This document shows positions 9,700 to 22,329 of a stretch of 64,000 nt of DNA, in pieces. The position numbers were made by a program, and so were the translations under genes. The notes under the pieces were generated by a model. That model was not told the DNA's origin. It worked only from the letters and a program-made list of their open reading frames with translations, and did not search any database. The stretch covers positions 1,510,133 through 1,574,132 of the forward strand of contig RDEW01000006.1 in NCBI GenBank assembly GCA_011109175.1, written 5' to 3'. Source of the stretch: Dicyema japonicum (lineage: Eukaryota; Dicyemida; Rhombozoa; Dicyemidae). Position 1 is the stretch's first letter; each line of letters opens with the position of its first letter.

Positions 9700-11627
9700 A
9701 AATTCATCTATCAACTCGAAAAAAAAGCCAAAATTCTGCCTCTCTATAACCACCTTACTTTGGTATGTAATAAATGAGATGTATGATCCCATTTCTTTAC
9801 ATAATACTTTAATAGACGCGCTTGTAACGGCCGTGATTTGATATAATTTATCATTTTTATAACATCATATATAACCAATTTTAAACTAGGATGGAATATT
9901 TTTAGAAACAAGAGCACAACGATGTAAAATACAATGTTACTTGCTATATACGGGATACTGCTCCGGCATAGTTCTCGATCATTGCTTGAGCACCCTCAAT
10001 GCAAACATCAATACATTTTTCCCAACATAATTCCCGAGAAATCATATAATCTTGGATTGCGTTGAAAATTTCTTGACCAGTTGTGTTTTTTTTCAAGAGA
10101 TTTACAGAATAAAAAATCTTCTTGCAGTGTAGAATCAAACTAAAAATTATAATCAACTTCATAGGAAGCTTCAGTGGCTTTTAAATTTTCATCTATTATG
10201 AAGTTTTTCATCGAATCTTTCGAGTTACTGAAAGCAGCAAGCATTTTTTCAAAAAAGATGTATCTTTGTGTTTTAATTCTTTGTGCTGACCAACGAAATG
10301 TCGATAGAGCTTAAATGGTATTAATGTCTCTTTTTACATAATTTTGTGGCACATCATACACTCTGCTCTCTTCGAATCGTCCTCAAACTGGCAAAATCCA
10401 TAAGCAAGACTTTCTTAAAATTTCTATTCTAGAAGTGGAATATTACAAGGTTTTCTTATTTATTTAATAATTTTGTCAAAAAATTTAATAACTTCGTCAT
10501 AAAATTTAATAACTCTGTCAAAATGTTTAATAACTTTGTCAAAATACTTAATAACTTTGTAAAGGGTCAAATTAAAAGAAACCAATTTCATAATTAATTG
10601 AAAAAAAACAACTATAAATTAAAATTCTTCATTAGCCAATGCTTTAACTAAATGGCTCCACATGAGGCTGTACAAATTATTACACACATCTGATGGAATT
10701 TCTCCGATGTTTTGGATTGCGTTTATTAATTCATCAAGTTCCTACAATTTTTCTTTTTGATGTTATTTTTTCAAACAGAAAAAAACTCTTCACTTGGATT
10801 AAGTTGAGGAGTATAAGGAGGCAAAAAATACAACATTTTTTAATTGCTCGCTCTTGTGAATTGATGCATTGTCACATATCATTACCATGTCTTAAATAAA
10901 ACATATAACCATACTTTTTTCCCTGCATGTTCAAGCTTATAATTAAGATGTATTACAAAATCAATGAACGTCTCCGCGCGATAAGGGGAGGAATTGATTT
11001 CGTAATGTAAAAGGCCGTCCACAGAAATAGCAGCACAAATAGAGAAATTTTTCTCTTTCATGTTTCTAATATATTTTTTTCGGAGTAACTCCTTTTATAG
11101 ATCTTCCAAATTTGGATCTCATCGAACAATTGACTCCCATTTCGTCTATAAAAAATAAGCCGTCGATTATCAATTTAAATTATTTTTCTGGCATATCTCT
11201 ATCTTTCTTCCACATTTATTGTAGAATTTCTCGCCATAGGTACAAATCGAATTTTCTTAAAACTATATCCGAATGTCTCTAGCGTCCTATTTATTGTCGA
11301 TAGAGAGACATGTTTTTTTGCACATCAAATAAAGAATTTTTGTAAATTCTTCAGCGTAAATGAAGCATCTTCTTCAATTATTTTAGTCAAAAATAAGATG
11401 TCCGATGAATTAAGTTTTTTTTTCGTCCACAATTATTTCTTGTTGAGGCAACATTTTGACAAAGTTATATAAATTTTATGACAAAGTTATTAAATTATTT
11501 GACAAAGTTATTGAATAAATAGGAAAACCCTGTATAATAAAATATTTAATTTAAATTAATTTTTTATATATCATAATTTTTTTGAGGCACCCCGGATTTA
11601 AAATGAGGCATACTTTGGGAACCACTG
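9700..11627 (-). mobile_element. decayed hAT (ZBED5-like) element hosting a Tc1/mariner
   Basis: Minus-strand fragments match hAT transposase in order: KKNTTGQEIFNAIQDYM, ELCWEKCIDVCIEGAQAM (the catalytic Asp of the usual CTDGAxAM is replaced by Glu here), then YIKSRPLQARLLKYY and HLLHTKVRWL near 9730-9830. The 5' end is at 11627, where the plus strand reads TACTTTGGGAACCACTG, that is CAGTGGTTCCCAAAGTA on the minus strand, a typical hAT terminus. Upstream coding is interrupted by the mariner-like insertion at 10446-11532. The left terminus was not found. Confidence 0.7.
10446..11532 (-). mobile_element. Tc1/mariner-type element inside the hAT
   Basis: Ends are CAAGGTTTTCTTATTTATT and the inverted ...AATAAATAGGAAAACCCTG, each flanked by a TA dinucleotide (10444-10445 and 11533-11534), the target-site duplication of this superfamily. 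Just inside both ends, short repeats of TTTAATAACTTTGTCAAAA are reiterated, four or five on the left and three on the right. The minus strand holds a decayed DDE transposase: FFIDEMGVNCSMRSKFGRS, GVTPKKY, then SICAAISVDGLLHYEI and ETFIDFVIHL. That order (second-Asp-type block, cAAiS.dG) is typical of the family. The element is 1087 bp. Confidence 0.85.
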
Positions 11628-11689
11628 CTATTGTATAATTCTGTTTTCTCGGTGTTAATGTTTAGGAATGATTTTTAAAATGTTTTGGC

Positions 11690-12200
11690 CAATTTGTCGA
11701 TAATACCTTTAATTGGAGTTCTGTTACCGTGAGATCTATGTCATCTGCGAAGATGACTTCCTTATATGTCTGGGGATATTTTCCTGGCATCTCGCAGGGT
11801 CGCCTTCAGATATGCGATGAATAAGACCGGGGATAGGGCGTCTCCTTGGGGGTGCCCATGTTTGTTCCGAATACTCTGGATTTCTGATTTCCGATTTGGA
11901 TAAATAGTTGAGTGGAGGAGAGTAGATATCGAATTATTTTGATGCAATCTTCCTCGAATAGTGGTGTTAATATTTGTATCATCTTGACTCTGCTGATTGA
12001 GTCAAATGCCTTAGATAGGTCGATTTCCATTATGTGGTACTCCTCTTTATATTTTTGGCATGAAAAACACATCCATTTGTGGCTCAAAAGGCATCGGAAG
12101 TTGATCTTACAGAGACAAACCCACTTTGGCTAGCTCCGATAAATCCACGTAGTGGAGCTTTTATTCTGTCCAGAACAATTAGCGATAAAATTTTTTTAAA
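11690..12200 (-). pseudogene. LINE reverse transcriptase fragment (family 5)
   Basis: RT palm motifs in order on the minus strand, in two or three frames: APLRGFIGASQSGF and RSTSDA, then MEIDLSKAFDSISRVKMI (first catalytic Asp), ILTPLFEEDCIKIIRYLLS, then HGHPQGDALSPVLFIAYL, and VIFADDIDLT (the YxDD box as FADD) near 11735-11760. All main RT blocks survive, but single-base frame changes lie between them. No endonuclease or tail was found next to it. This clade differs from the other LINE families in the window. Confidence 0.75.
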
Positions 12201-12780
12201 ATTGAAATATTTTTCAAATTGATCAGCTATGGTGTCTGTGCGTTCCTGGTTCTTCCAAGATCATCATGAACTGTTAGATTTTCAGATTTCTTCTTTCAGG
12301 CTAGCATCTTTACAGACGAATATATTTGCGCTTCGTGTTTGTACTTTCCTACTTTATTTGCAAGGTTTTGTAGCTCTGTTTCATGGATTATCTGATTTTT
12401 TATTGATTTGTCTCATAATTTTGTTTTTTTGGATTTTGAACTCAGTTGCTTTCACTTGGTTGTGGGGTGTTCATGCATTTGATACGTAGATCCTTTTGTA
12501 AATGGAATAAATGATTTATATGTCGTGTAATCTAACTGCTACCTTAAGCCCTAAATTGATCGCAATACACTAAATATAAATTAAAAAAAGTAAATAACTC
12601 CATTACTAAATTAATAACTAAAACTATCGTTAAATTTTCTGATCTTCCTCAGGCGAAGGATTACTAATCACATCATCCTCAGAAGAATGATGTGAAGCCC
12701 CATTCCCATTCAGGTGTAGCTCTTTATAACAACTGGGCATAATATCAAAGGCCATATGCCGACTGTTAATAATTAAATAA

Positions 12781-14191
<1,411 letters not shown>

Positions 14192-14829
14192 TTGGTATTC
14201 TTGTCACTATTCTCAATTTGATTACGAAGGCATATTGTTTTGGGAAAAGAGAATCTTTGTATTTATATGCTTAGTTATTAGTAATAATATAATTTAGTCA
14301 CGAGAATAATTTTACATTCTGATACTCATTGTTCGTTGCAATCGAAACCTCGAGAATTCTACTAATATCTGCTGTTCAACAATACGATACTATAAATCAC
14401 TTTGATTCAAGAATTTTCTGGTGAGTTGAATTATTTTTTTTGATTTACATTAAAAGTCTTTTTAGTTTCATTTAAATTTCTCATAAATTCAATATTTGTA
14501 TAATATCGATGATCTGTCTTGTACAATTTCCCTATATTCTTAAAAATTTTTAAAATTTAAAAATAATAAATTAAAATTTATCTATTATTCACATAAATAT
14601 GAGTAAACTTAAAAATAAAATTTCAGCATAAAGTTTCATTTTCTGTTTAATATTCTGCTCATTGACCTGAGACATGGCTCTTAAACACTAGGGACTAGAC
14701 CAGTGTTTTTTTAACGACGGGCGAATTTTATTTATCAGGGGCGATTTTCTATTTAGTGATTTTTTAAATTATGAAAATATTTATGATTAAATTTATTTTT
14801 AATAATTAAAATAAGCAATCGAGACGTCT

Positions 14830-15000
14830 GGTGCAGCAGCAAGTATTACAGCCTCTTTCTTAAAGGAAATCGGGGGGAAATTGGCCCACCGCAAGAAAGA
14901 CGTGCGGGAAGCGGTCTGGCTGAGGCAACAAATTGGTATCGCAGTTGTCCACGGAAACGCTTACTCCGTGATGTCAGCACCCGTCCTCTCCCATAGTTAA
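14830..15000 (+). pseudogene. R2-like LINE 3' tail (family 2)
   Basis: Only the last 55 or so codons remain: ITASFLKEIGGKLAHRKKDV, WLRQQIGIAVVHGNAYSVM, then two stops. The same ending closes the longer family 2 copies. A nearly identical tail lies at 48840-48935 and, on the other strand, at 61620-61740. Extreme 5' truncation is normal for target-primed LINE insertion. Confidence 0.75.
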
Positions 15001-15103
15001 TAGATGTCGTATGTGATAGCGTCCGGGCTGTTGATACTGTCCGGGTTGATAAGACAAATTTATCATTTGAAAACATTAACAACCACTAAGTTTTGCTTCG
15101 AAA

Positions 15104-15361
15104 GATCTGTCCCTTGTTCCCTAAAAAAACAAAAAAATATTTTGAGTCACTAAAGCGATTAAGCGTGAAAAGGTTGGAAAATAGAAGAGGTCGAAGGATC
15201 GGTCCCTTGTTCCCTCAAAAACAAAAAAAATTATTCTGAGTCACTAAAGCGATTGAGCGAGAAAGAGGTCGAAAATAGAAGTGGTCGAAGGATCGGTCCC
15301 TTGTTCCTTCAAAAACAAAAATTTATTTTGAGTCAATAAAGCGATTAAGCGTGAAAAGGGT
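15104..15361 (+). repeat. tandem repeat, about 93-94 bp x 2.7
   Basis: Units begin at 15104, 15197 and 15291 with GATC(T/G)GTCCCTTGTTCC, followed by an A-rich run, TTTTGAGTCACTAAAGCGAT, and GAAAATAGAAGNGGTCGAAG. Unit lengths are 93 and 94 bases; the third is partial. Copies differ by a few substitutions and A-run length. It may be a fragment of a satellite. Confidence 0.9.
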
Positions 15362-15639
15362 TAAAAATAAGTTTTGTAACAGTGAGGTTTCAGCATTTTT
15401 ATGTGACTGGGGGATAACGGCGATTCGTGGTATACCAAGACTCTCTCAATCACAAGAGCAGGTGGAACGCTAAAATCAAACGATGAAGCGTTGGTTAGCG
15501 AAAACTCTATTTCAATCCAAATCTAATAATTGGATTTAAAAAATAAATACAACTATTTTTCAAACGGGAGAAATATTGTTCCACTGCAATTTAAGTAGCG
15601 GGACATTTAGAAGGTTGTAATATGTCATTGGATTTATTA

Positions 15640-16075
15640 ATTTGTTATTAATTTAACAACATCCATTAAACCATTTTTATCATATCTTTCAATAACATAA
15701 TTTTCAATATCCCTTTTTACAGAAATAGAACTGATCTTTAAAAAATCTGCATTACTCTTTTTGATTAAATACAGTGAGTTATGCAATTTTTCCAAATTAG
15801 ATTTTAGCCATTGATATTTGGTAATTTCAGTTCATGAAACAAATTTTCATTCATGATTGATTGCTTCACATTGGCAACAATAATCCCATCGTCTTCAAAA
15901 TTGTTTAATGTCTTTTATTGCAACAAAACTTTCGGAATAAAAAAATGCCGCTTCTAAGAAACTCCCTCATCTTGAAAATTACATCTGGAAGTAATTTAAT
16001 TTCAACGAACATAGCTCTGTGCTTTATTGACTTCGAAAGATCATATAAAGAGCCACATCGATAATAAATAAAATC
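15640..16075 (-). pseudogene. unidentified protein-coding sequence with frameshifts
   Basis: A consistent but frame-switching minus-strand protein: CGSLYDLSKSIKHRAMFVEI, then EAAFFYSESFVAIKDIKQF, then FEDDGIIVANVKQSIMNENL, then WLKSNLEKLHNSLYLI, ending KNGLMDVVKLITN and a stop near 15645. Charge pattern and length look like a real helical protein, not RT or transposase. Frame changes occur about every 60-150 bases. I cannot name the family. Tiny introns could explain one or two joins but I could not place them. Confidence 0.4.
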
Positions 16076-16232
16076 AAATTTCAAATTTTTAATAAGAATT
16101 TATCAAAACATTTTTTGATTGTTTAATTATTTCATTCGAATTCAGATTTAGAAAATTTTTTGTTGTTGTGGTGTTGTACATGTCCGTTTCTAATCATACC
16201 GAGAAATCGAATCCTATGGGCCTTCTGCAAAA

Positions 16233-16610
16233 TCAAATAAAGAAGATAGCATAGTAGAAACAGGACCGTCGTCTGTTGGGCTGGATAATGTCACAAGAAC
16301 TAATATCCACGTCACAAGAACTAATATCCACGACGATCCTGTGGTCGCTGTCAGTTGTTGTTCCCTGGTAGGAACGTGCATCATTTATCAGGTATTTATC
16401 AGACTTTCGGGAGATAATGTAGTCGATTTGATTATATATATTCACGGTCTCCACGACAGAGTTTCTTCTATGTCCGTGCCACGTCGTCTTGTGCAAGCTG
16501 AGTGCGTGAAGGCCGTGTTGCACATGAAAAAAGCTATTTGCCTCGCAGAAGTTCACCAGAGAGGCTCCAGATGCATTTCTCCTTCCGCGCAGATTATCTC
16601 TTGAAGTGAG
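16233..16610 (-). pseudogene. LINE AP-endonuclease C-terminal fragment
   Basis: Reads LVNFCEANSFFHVQHGLH, then YNQIDYIISRKSDKYLIND and ARSYQGTTTDSDHRIVVVDI-like sequence. The IDYI and TDSDHR blocks are the end of the apurinic-endonuclease-type nuclease of LINEs; the SDH pair contains the catalytic As-p and His. The 5' half of the nuclease and all RT are absent. A 19-bp stretch (GTCACAAGAACTAATATCC) is tandemly repeated at 16290-16330. Confidence 0.7.
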
Positions 16611-16659
16611 TTTTTTAAAAATATTAGAAGAATTACTAAATTATTACGTAGATTACTAT

Positions 16660-16800
16660 TTCTGACTGTCTACTTCTTGACTCATTTTATAATTTATCAA
16701 TAGAAGGAATATGGCTAAGACAAAAGATTGGAATGGCCATTCTCCGAGGGAACTCGTTCGCAATTCACGCATCAGGCTTCCTCAACTGACATTTGTTTAA
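16660..16800 (+). pseudogene. R2-like LINE 3' tail (family 2)
   Basis: Plus strand reads IWLRQKIGMAILRGNSFAIH then ASGFLN and a stop. This is the family 2 C-terminal signature (WLRQxIGxAIxRGN). The copy at 44330-44460 on the other strand ends in nearly the same residues, so the two belong to one subfamily. Confidence 0.7.
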
Positions 16801-16955
16801 TTGTTAAAAAATATTTTGTTTTAAAAAAAATAACTAAATAAAAATTATAAGGTCACTCATGATCGACTGGTTGAATAAAAAAATAAGACAATAGTATTTG
16901 GTGAAAAATAAATATAAGACAATAATTAATTAAGTTTTCCTAATGCTGTGTGTGT

Positions 16956-17043
16956 GTCACGTTTCAACTATCCAGAGGATTCCTCTTGGAACTATTCCAG
17001 AGACTGAACCTAGAAGAACTCCTCTGGATAGTTGAAACGTGAC
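16956..17043. repeat. 24-bp perfect inverted repeat (foldback)
   Basis: GTCACGTTTCAACTATCCAG (start of the 24-bp left arm, 16956-16979) is matched exactly by its reverse complement at 17020-17043, with a 40-base spacer. The spacer itself holds partly complementary words (TTCCTCTT/AAGAAC), so a longer imperfect hairpin is possible. No terminal duplication was found, so it is not assigned to a MITE. Confidence 0.9.
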
Positions 17044-17059
17044 CCACTCATTCCAGAGA

Positions 17060-18050
17060 TTAATTCTGGAGACTTTTAAATTAATTTCTTACCTTGATAA
17101 GCTCTGTTTTCCTGGCAATTGCCATGAAAGAGGTCATAGTCTATTGGCAAGTCTAAGAACAATAACAAGATAAGATACGATGGTCCTTCTCAAGAACGTA
17201 CATGTAAGTCTACTGGAGGAATTGGTAAGCTGTATAACGATTTATTTTTAAGATTAATAATGACTTTGGAGTCACATGTGGCGGCCAAATTGGTTACACG
17301 TTACAATTTTATAGCTATTATTGCTAGTTATGACTGCTTGTGCTGTGCTTACCAAAGATTGTGTTAATAAATATAAAAGTTTTTAATGTATGGCAAGTCT
17401 CGTATTATTCGCATTGATATCCATATTTTCCTTCTATTCATTAATTGAAGTTTTCGATTTATTTGATAAATGATGTGCACGACATCTTTTAAATTGATTT
17501 CTTTGTATTTTATCCGTATTCAATGTATTGAATAATATCGATGATGAAATTTGAAAACTTTAATATTTTAAATGATAATATTCTCACTTTGATTGCACTA
17601 TCACATAATGAATGACTATTGTCATTTTGATTGACATTAAGAATAGGAAATAGTATAGTTTGTGTGGATATTGATAAGATGTAATCCGCTCACATGTTCG
17701 ATTGTCGGTATGATTTATTGTTCAATGTGAGGGAGAGAGGATATTGGGAATCTAGAAAAGGCCTTGTGGATCCGCATCGATTTGGACTCTCAAACAAATT
17801 TCTCCATGTGATGTGTGAACGTCATACCGTAGTGTTTGACTTTTCTAGGATATATTCACGTGGTTCTTAAGGAACCATGAATTCATATTGTCGAGGATCT
17901 CCTGAATCCTCCTTGTAGCTAATATAGCCCATTTACATTGTTTTGAATAATTTATGAATTGAGTCAACTTCGTTACAAGTGTAGAAATCGAATCTCGTGA
18001 TCCGCCGTGTTTTGAATGCGGGAAGCTTGAAGAAGGAGATATCTTCTGAA
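17060..18050. other. no supported gene
   Basis: AT-rich sequence with frequent stops in all frames. I see no conserved motif, intron-restored frame or repeat here. Confidence 0.4.
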
Positions 18051-18056
18051 ACTCAG

Positions 18057-18298
18057 TACACTATTGAATTATTATTATTATTACTAAAAAGCATTTTCAC
18101 ATAACCAAAAAACGTTATATTTTAAAGTCCCGTTTGTGCCACACGTTTCAAAATTTGTTTCACTAGGCGTCTCTATCGGCCTCTGCTTTGCGCAGCTGTT
18201 GGTAGATCTTCTATATCATCTGAAGATTTAAGTTTTCTTCCATTGAGATCTTTGGTTTAGAGCGACATGGAGAGTAACTCTAGGCCTTCCTCTGAATC
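18057..18298 (-). repeat. LINE tail unit also present at 24903-25132
   Basis: The stretch from ACTATTGAATTATTATTA through CCAAAAAACGTTATATT and CCGTTTGTGCCACACGTTTC recurs at 24903-25132 with few changes. On the minus strand it carries the end of the family 1 LINE (short FRATWRVTLG-type remnant). Both copies end at TCAGTGG, where a hAT terminus begins. Confidence 0.75.
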
Positions 18299-18570
18299 AG
18301 TGGTTTCCAACCTATTTGAGAGCACGGAACCCTTATATATATAGTTTTTAACAATTATTAGTAATTTACTAATATAAAAAATAAAATGCTAGTTAGTGAT
18401 ATGGTTGAGGCTGATGTCTCTTGCATAGTTCTGTAATATTTGGCCTTGACAGGGATAAACGCAGGTCTTTTTCCACATACAGTAGGCGCGTTTTATGATA
18501 TATATTTGTTAATGCAGAAAATCCACTTTCACATAGATAAATAGTTGAAATGGAGGCCAAATGGTAATGG
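18299..18570 (-). mobile_element. hAT 3' end fragment
   Basis: Starts CAGTGGTTTCCAACCTATTT, a typical hAT terminus. Inside, the minus strand has weak remnants of the C-terminal dimerisation region (FHFNYLSMWKWIF then INKYIS). The same first 23 bases occur alone at 25133-25155, where the rest of the element is missing. Confidence 0.6.
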
Positions 18571-18578
18571 TTACGAGG

Positions 18579-20381
18579 GATTAGTACTTATGGATCTTCT
18601 TGACCTCCGCCTGGTCCGCTTCGTCTCCAGGAGAGTGCGTCGCCGTCAGCAATCTGGCTCCTGAGAAGGTGTCCACACACGTTGCATCCCAGACGAGTGA
18701 TTTTCCGTGGGAGTATGGGAACAACGTCATTCCATCCGACCTCTCCATAGCCTCTGTCGAAGCCCAATGGTTCCAATTGGGCCGGAAATCCCGCAGAATT
18801 GAAGGCTCGAAAGATGATGTCATTGAGGGCTGCGTGGCGCGAGGCTCGACCAGCACTCCGTCGGCAAGAGAGTGGATGTAATCCTTTCGCATCAACGTCT
18901 CCGCCGCAACGGCATTTGTGTCTCTGGCATATGTCCAGTCCTAGGCGCAGTGACACCCTGATCCTCAAGCTGTTTTCGTCAAGGAGGGTCCCCAGATGTG
19001 GGCAAGGTAGGGCCACGAGCCAGACTCTATTTCCGCGATGTGCGGCCGACATAATGCTTGCTAGTCGGTGTGGTTAGTGCTTATATTCGCGGCCTCCAGA
19101 GTGCTCATACATGCGGTTGAATCCCAACTCTTCTGGCAAACAAAGTTCGACGGGAATTCCAAGTCCAACTCATCCACAACTTGCAAACTCTGTCAAGCTC
19201 CGAGTCCAAGGTATGTCCGGTTGCGTTACGTAGGACTGTTGGGCCAAGCGACTGCAGCTCGCAAGGGATGAAAAGTAGGCAGGCAGGGCGGCTTCAAGGA
19301 GGAATCTCAACCAATACCCCCATTTCTCGCAGGTTGTTTGCACATAGTCCAGCACCAGATCATCAATTTGACATTCAGTATTGACTCCACCGATCGTCTC
19401 AGAGTCATCAGCCGACTATAGTGCATTCCGGTTCAAAACATGGTGAACATCTCAAAATGTACATCATCTTCGACATGGAAATACAATTTTTGAGCAAGAA
19501 GAAAGACACATGTGGATCCAAAGATGATACTCTTTTTGTATAAGCTTCAACTTCATTATTCTTACTGGTAAGGCATTTTTCCAGCTCGTCGTTTCCGAGA
19601 GGGCAGCCAAGGAAGTGTACCTTTTCCAAGGAGGATATGCTGAAACCTGGAACTAGGGATCTGAATTCTTGTCAGGCAGTAGAAAAGTTTGGAGAGAGCA
19701 TGAATATTGATCAGTTCCGATTTCATAACGTTGACACTTAAAACCAATTCGATTAGAGCTGGAATGGTTGAAGAAATATCCTGAATACGTTCTCCATGAG
19801 CCAGCTATTGTAGGGTCGTCCAAGTACCACAGGTTGAGTTCATAGTTTATGCTTCGTGCCACTGTGTCAATTGTCATTCAAAAAGCAAAGGCCTTAGAGG
19901 GTCTCCCTGCTAAACGCCTGTGCGTGAATAAACGATATCGTTTCCGTAAACTAGTCCGTCCATACGATAAGTGTACAAGTCGGCAAATCTTTGGAGCTCT
20001 CTTCGAATAAATTTCCAAAATACAGTCTCTTCTCAGCGTGTTGAAGGCATTTGATATATCAAGCTTCAGACCTAGCCTTTGGGTCTGAGAATTATTGTTG
20101 TTGATATAACCCCTCGCGGACTGGACTGCTGCTTCGCAACCGCCGGTCACTCCCACACCAAGTTGAGTCGGAAACAGCTCTTCAACAACATTGTGGGAGA
20201 CTCTCCGGGCAGCGATTTTAGCAGCAAGCCTTCGAAAGTATGTGCCGATCGCAATTGAGCGGACACCTCCATCCCCTTTTCGGAATGCCAATAGATGTCC
20301 ACAAAAAAGAAGATCTCTAGCAAATTTTGGAATATCACCATTAACTATTCGAGTAAACAGCAAGGTGATAGACGTTAACAA
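18579..20381 (-). pseudogene. R2-like LINE, RT to endonuclease (family 2, longest copy)
   Basis: From 20381 downward: RT fingers (AFRKGDGGVRSIAIG, then ELFPTQLGVGVTGGCEAAVQ), palm block LGLKLDISNAFNTLRRD, catalytic LWYLDDPTIAG near 19800, thumb (VHFLGCPLG, SSLDPHVSFFLLKNC), then CRCGGDVDAKGLHPLSC and RRSAGRASRHAALNDIIFRA (Cys/His knuckle), then SDGMTLFPYSHGKSLVWDAT, the restriction-like endonuclease motif. This order (RT, zinc knuckle, C-terminal nuclease) is that of R2-type LINEs, which nick target DNA with the nuclease. At least four frame changes separate the blocks, and the N-terminus is missing. Two overlapping frames, 18588-19052 and 18581-18895, carry the nuclease region with a shift near 18760. 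Confidence 0.85.
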
Positions 20382-20635
20382 GGCACGGCTGGCTTCTGCA
20401 GTAGCTCTAGAAGTTATGTCCTTCCGTGGGAATAAATGCCGGGAGGTCTTCTGGCATTGTCAAGTTCCGCTGGTTCGGTGGTATAGCAGGGTGCTTCCAA
20501 GCAAGATGTACAATTCAAACCGTACTTCCTGCGTTACCATTTCGCCCACATTGCCGCGGAGACAACTGGAACTGTAGGCGCGAAGACAGAGGCCTTTCTC
20601 CACAGCATTGGAAGCAAACTCGCCTCAAAAAGGTG

Positions 20636-20735
20636 TAAGACACGGGAGGTACTCCGGTTGAGGCAGAAGCTCGAAATGGCGACTATCAGAGGTAACGCCT
20701 TCCCATTCTATCGTCTTAATTACTGCCTAATTTTC
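20636..20735 (+). pseudogene. R2-like LINE 3' tail (family 2)
   Basis: Plus strand reads TREVLRLRQKLEMATIRGNA then a short C-terminus. It abuts the minus-strand copy head-on at its truncated 5' end, so two insertions of the same family meet here. Confidence 0.6.
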
Positions 20736-20739
20736 ATTA

Positions 20740-22170
20740 TATAGTATATTAAAATTTAAAAATAAAAAAGTAGTAGAAAACTGGACCAAAACTTTTAATG
20801 TTTTGTTTGCCAGAATAGGATATTCTTTTTTGACAATCAGCCAAAAAATCAATATCAAGCTGTAAATATTCTATTTTTAACGTTCTGTCACTTGAAACAA
20901 ACGCAATTTCTTCTTCCTCTTTTAATGTAAGCTAGTTTCTAGTTATTTTGTACTCAGCAAAAGGATTCCTCACCCAATCATAGAGTTCAACTTATGTGGG
21001 TGGAGAATAATTATTCGTACATGTAAATACTCCAAATGGTCTACAATTTGTGAAACAATTTATCTAAAATTTCTTTATTGCACATGAAGAAACATTTCCA
21101 AGTTGCCATTCATGATATGTCGTTTCCATATTTGTAGTTTTTTCAGAAAAGCAGCTATTTTTGCATGCTGCTATTGCGAACATTGAGTTCATTAAAAATA
21201 TCGGCGAGATATGCTAGTTTGCAACACAACATTCATCACTGAGGCATTCAATAAAGTCATCCAACTTCTCTTGTATACAAAAAGCCAACATTCGTGTCTT
21301 ATTTCATAGAAACGAATATTTCACTTTGAGAACCATCTTCAGTATGCAAAATCAAAACTGAATGCATTTTCACAAAGTTTCGAGAAATGTCGCAATTTCA
21401 AGTCTCATTTTAATGTAATTAATTATTTTTACAGCCATGTTCAAAGGACATTAAAGTTCATGCCCAATAGTTTTTGCAATCAATGTTTGTGAAGAAAACA
21501 ATGCGTGTGAATAATGTTCGAATTCTTATTTTTAGCAATAGAAACAATGCCTTTAAATTGCATAGTCATTGCTGGAGCTCCATCAGTGCAGATACCCAAA
21601 AATGCATTCCAATCCAACTTTATATCCTCAAAATATGAATTTATAAGATTGAAAATGTCATATCCCTTGTTGTTCCAAGCAACTCTTTGCAGGAAATAAA
21701 ATATTCAATAATGGATTCATCGATCATATATCGAATGAAAACAAGGAGTTGCATTCTTCCTGTAATATCTGAGCTTTCATCCACTTGAAGGGCAAAAAAG
21801 GCAAAATAACAGTTTCGGCGAGAGTATGCGATTTCAGATTTTTTAGCAGCAATCTCAGCAACAGCACAATTAGCATGCTGTGCTTTTTCATTTATTTTGA
21901 ATATTTTTGTAAAAGGGAATACTTGAACTTTATTCTGGTCCAATTTCTGCATAAAATAGTCTTTTTTTCTTTGAAAGTCAGGGTGCTTGGTGGAGAAATG
22001 ACGTCAAATTTCGTTGGAGCCATAGCTCTATTCGCAAGTTTTTCACCGCAAACAAGACAGTGATAGAAGGTAATTCATGTCCCCAGTCGATGTGAAAACA
22101 AAGGCAATATAATTTTCTCGATACGATCGATCATTAAGATATTCAGTGTCACAAGACTGCATTTAGACAC
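20740..22170 (-). pseudogene. decayed hAT transposase (ZBED5-like)
   Basis: Minus-strand pieces in order: KLANRAMAPTKFDVIS (end of the BED finger, 22040), LQVDESSDITGRMQLLVFIR (first catalytic Asp region, 21775), CKELLGTTRDM, DWNAFLGICTDGAPAMT (second catalytic Asp, near 21570-21620), HTHCFLHKH, and EYPILANKTLKVLVQFST near 20810 (dimerisation region). Nearly the whole transposase order is present but broken by many stops. Terminal repeats were not found. It lies directly against the left edge of duplication copy B. Confidence 0.75.
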
Positions 22171-22329
22171 GCTCAAATTAAATTAATTCGTTTTGAAAAA
22201 TTCAGAAGACGACGAAGAATCGTTGCTGGCAATGCCCAAACATTGATTAAATTCTTCGAGTGGTCGTGGGAAGACGGCCTTGATTGAAAAAGAAATCAAT
22301 TCAAAAAATCTAACTGATCACTTTGGAAA

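Noticed and set aside
10480-10560. CRISPR-like array of TTTAATAACTTTGTCAAAA repeats
   Set aside because: Repeats are contiguous with no unique spacers, are mirrored at the other end of the element, and lie just inside mariner termini.
18600-20640. Several plus-strand frames of 60-128 codons
   Set aside because: They are antisense shadows of the minus-strand R2-like LINE, whose motifs are unmistakable.
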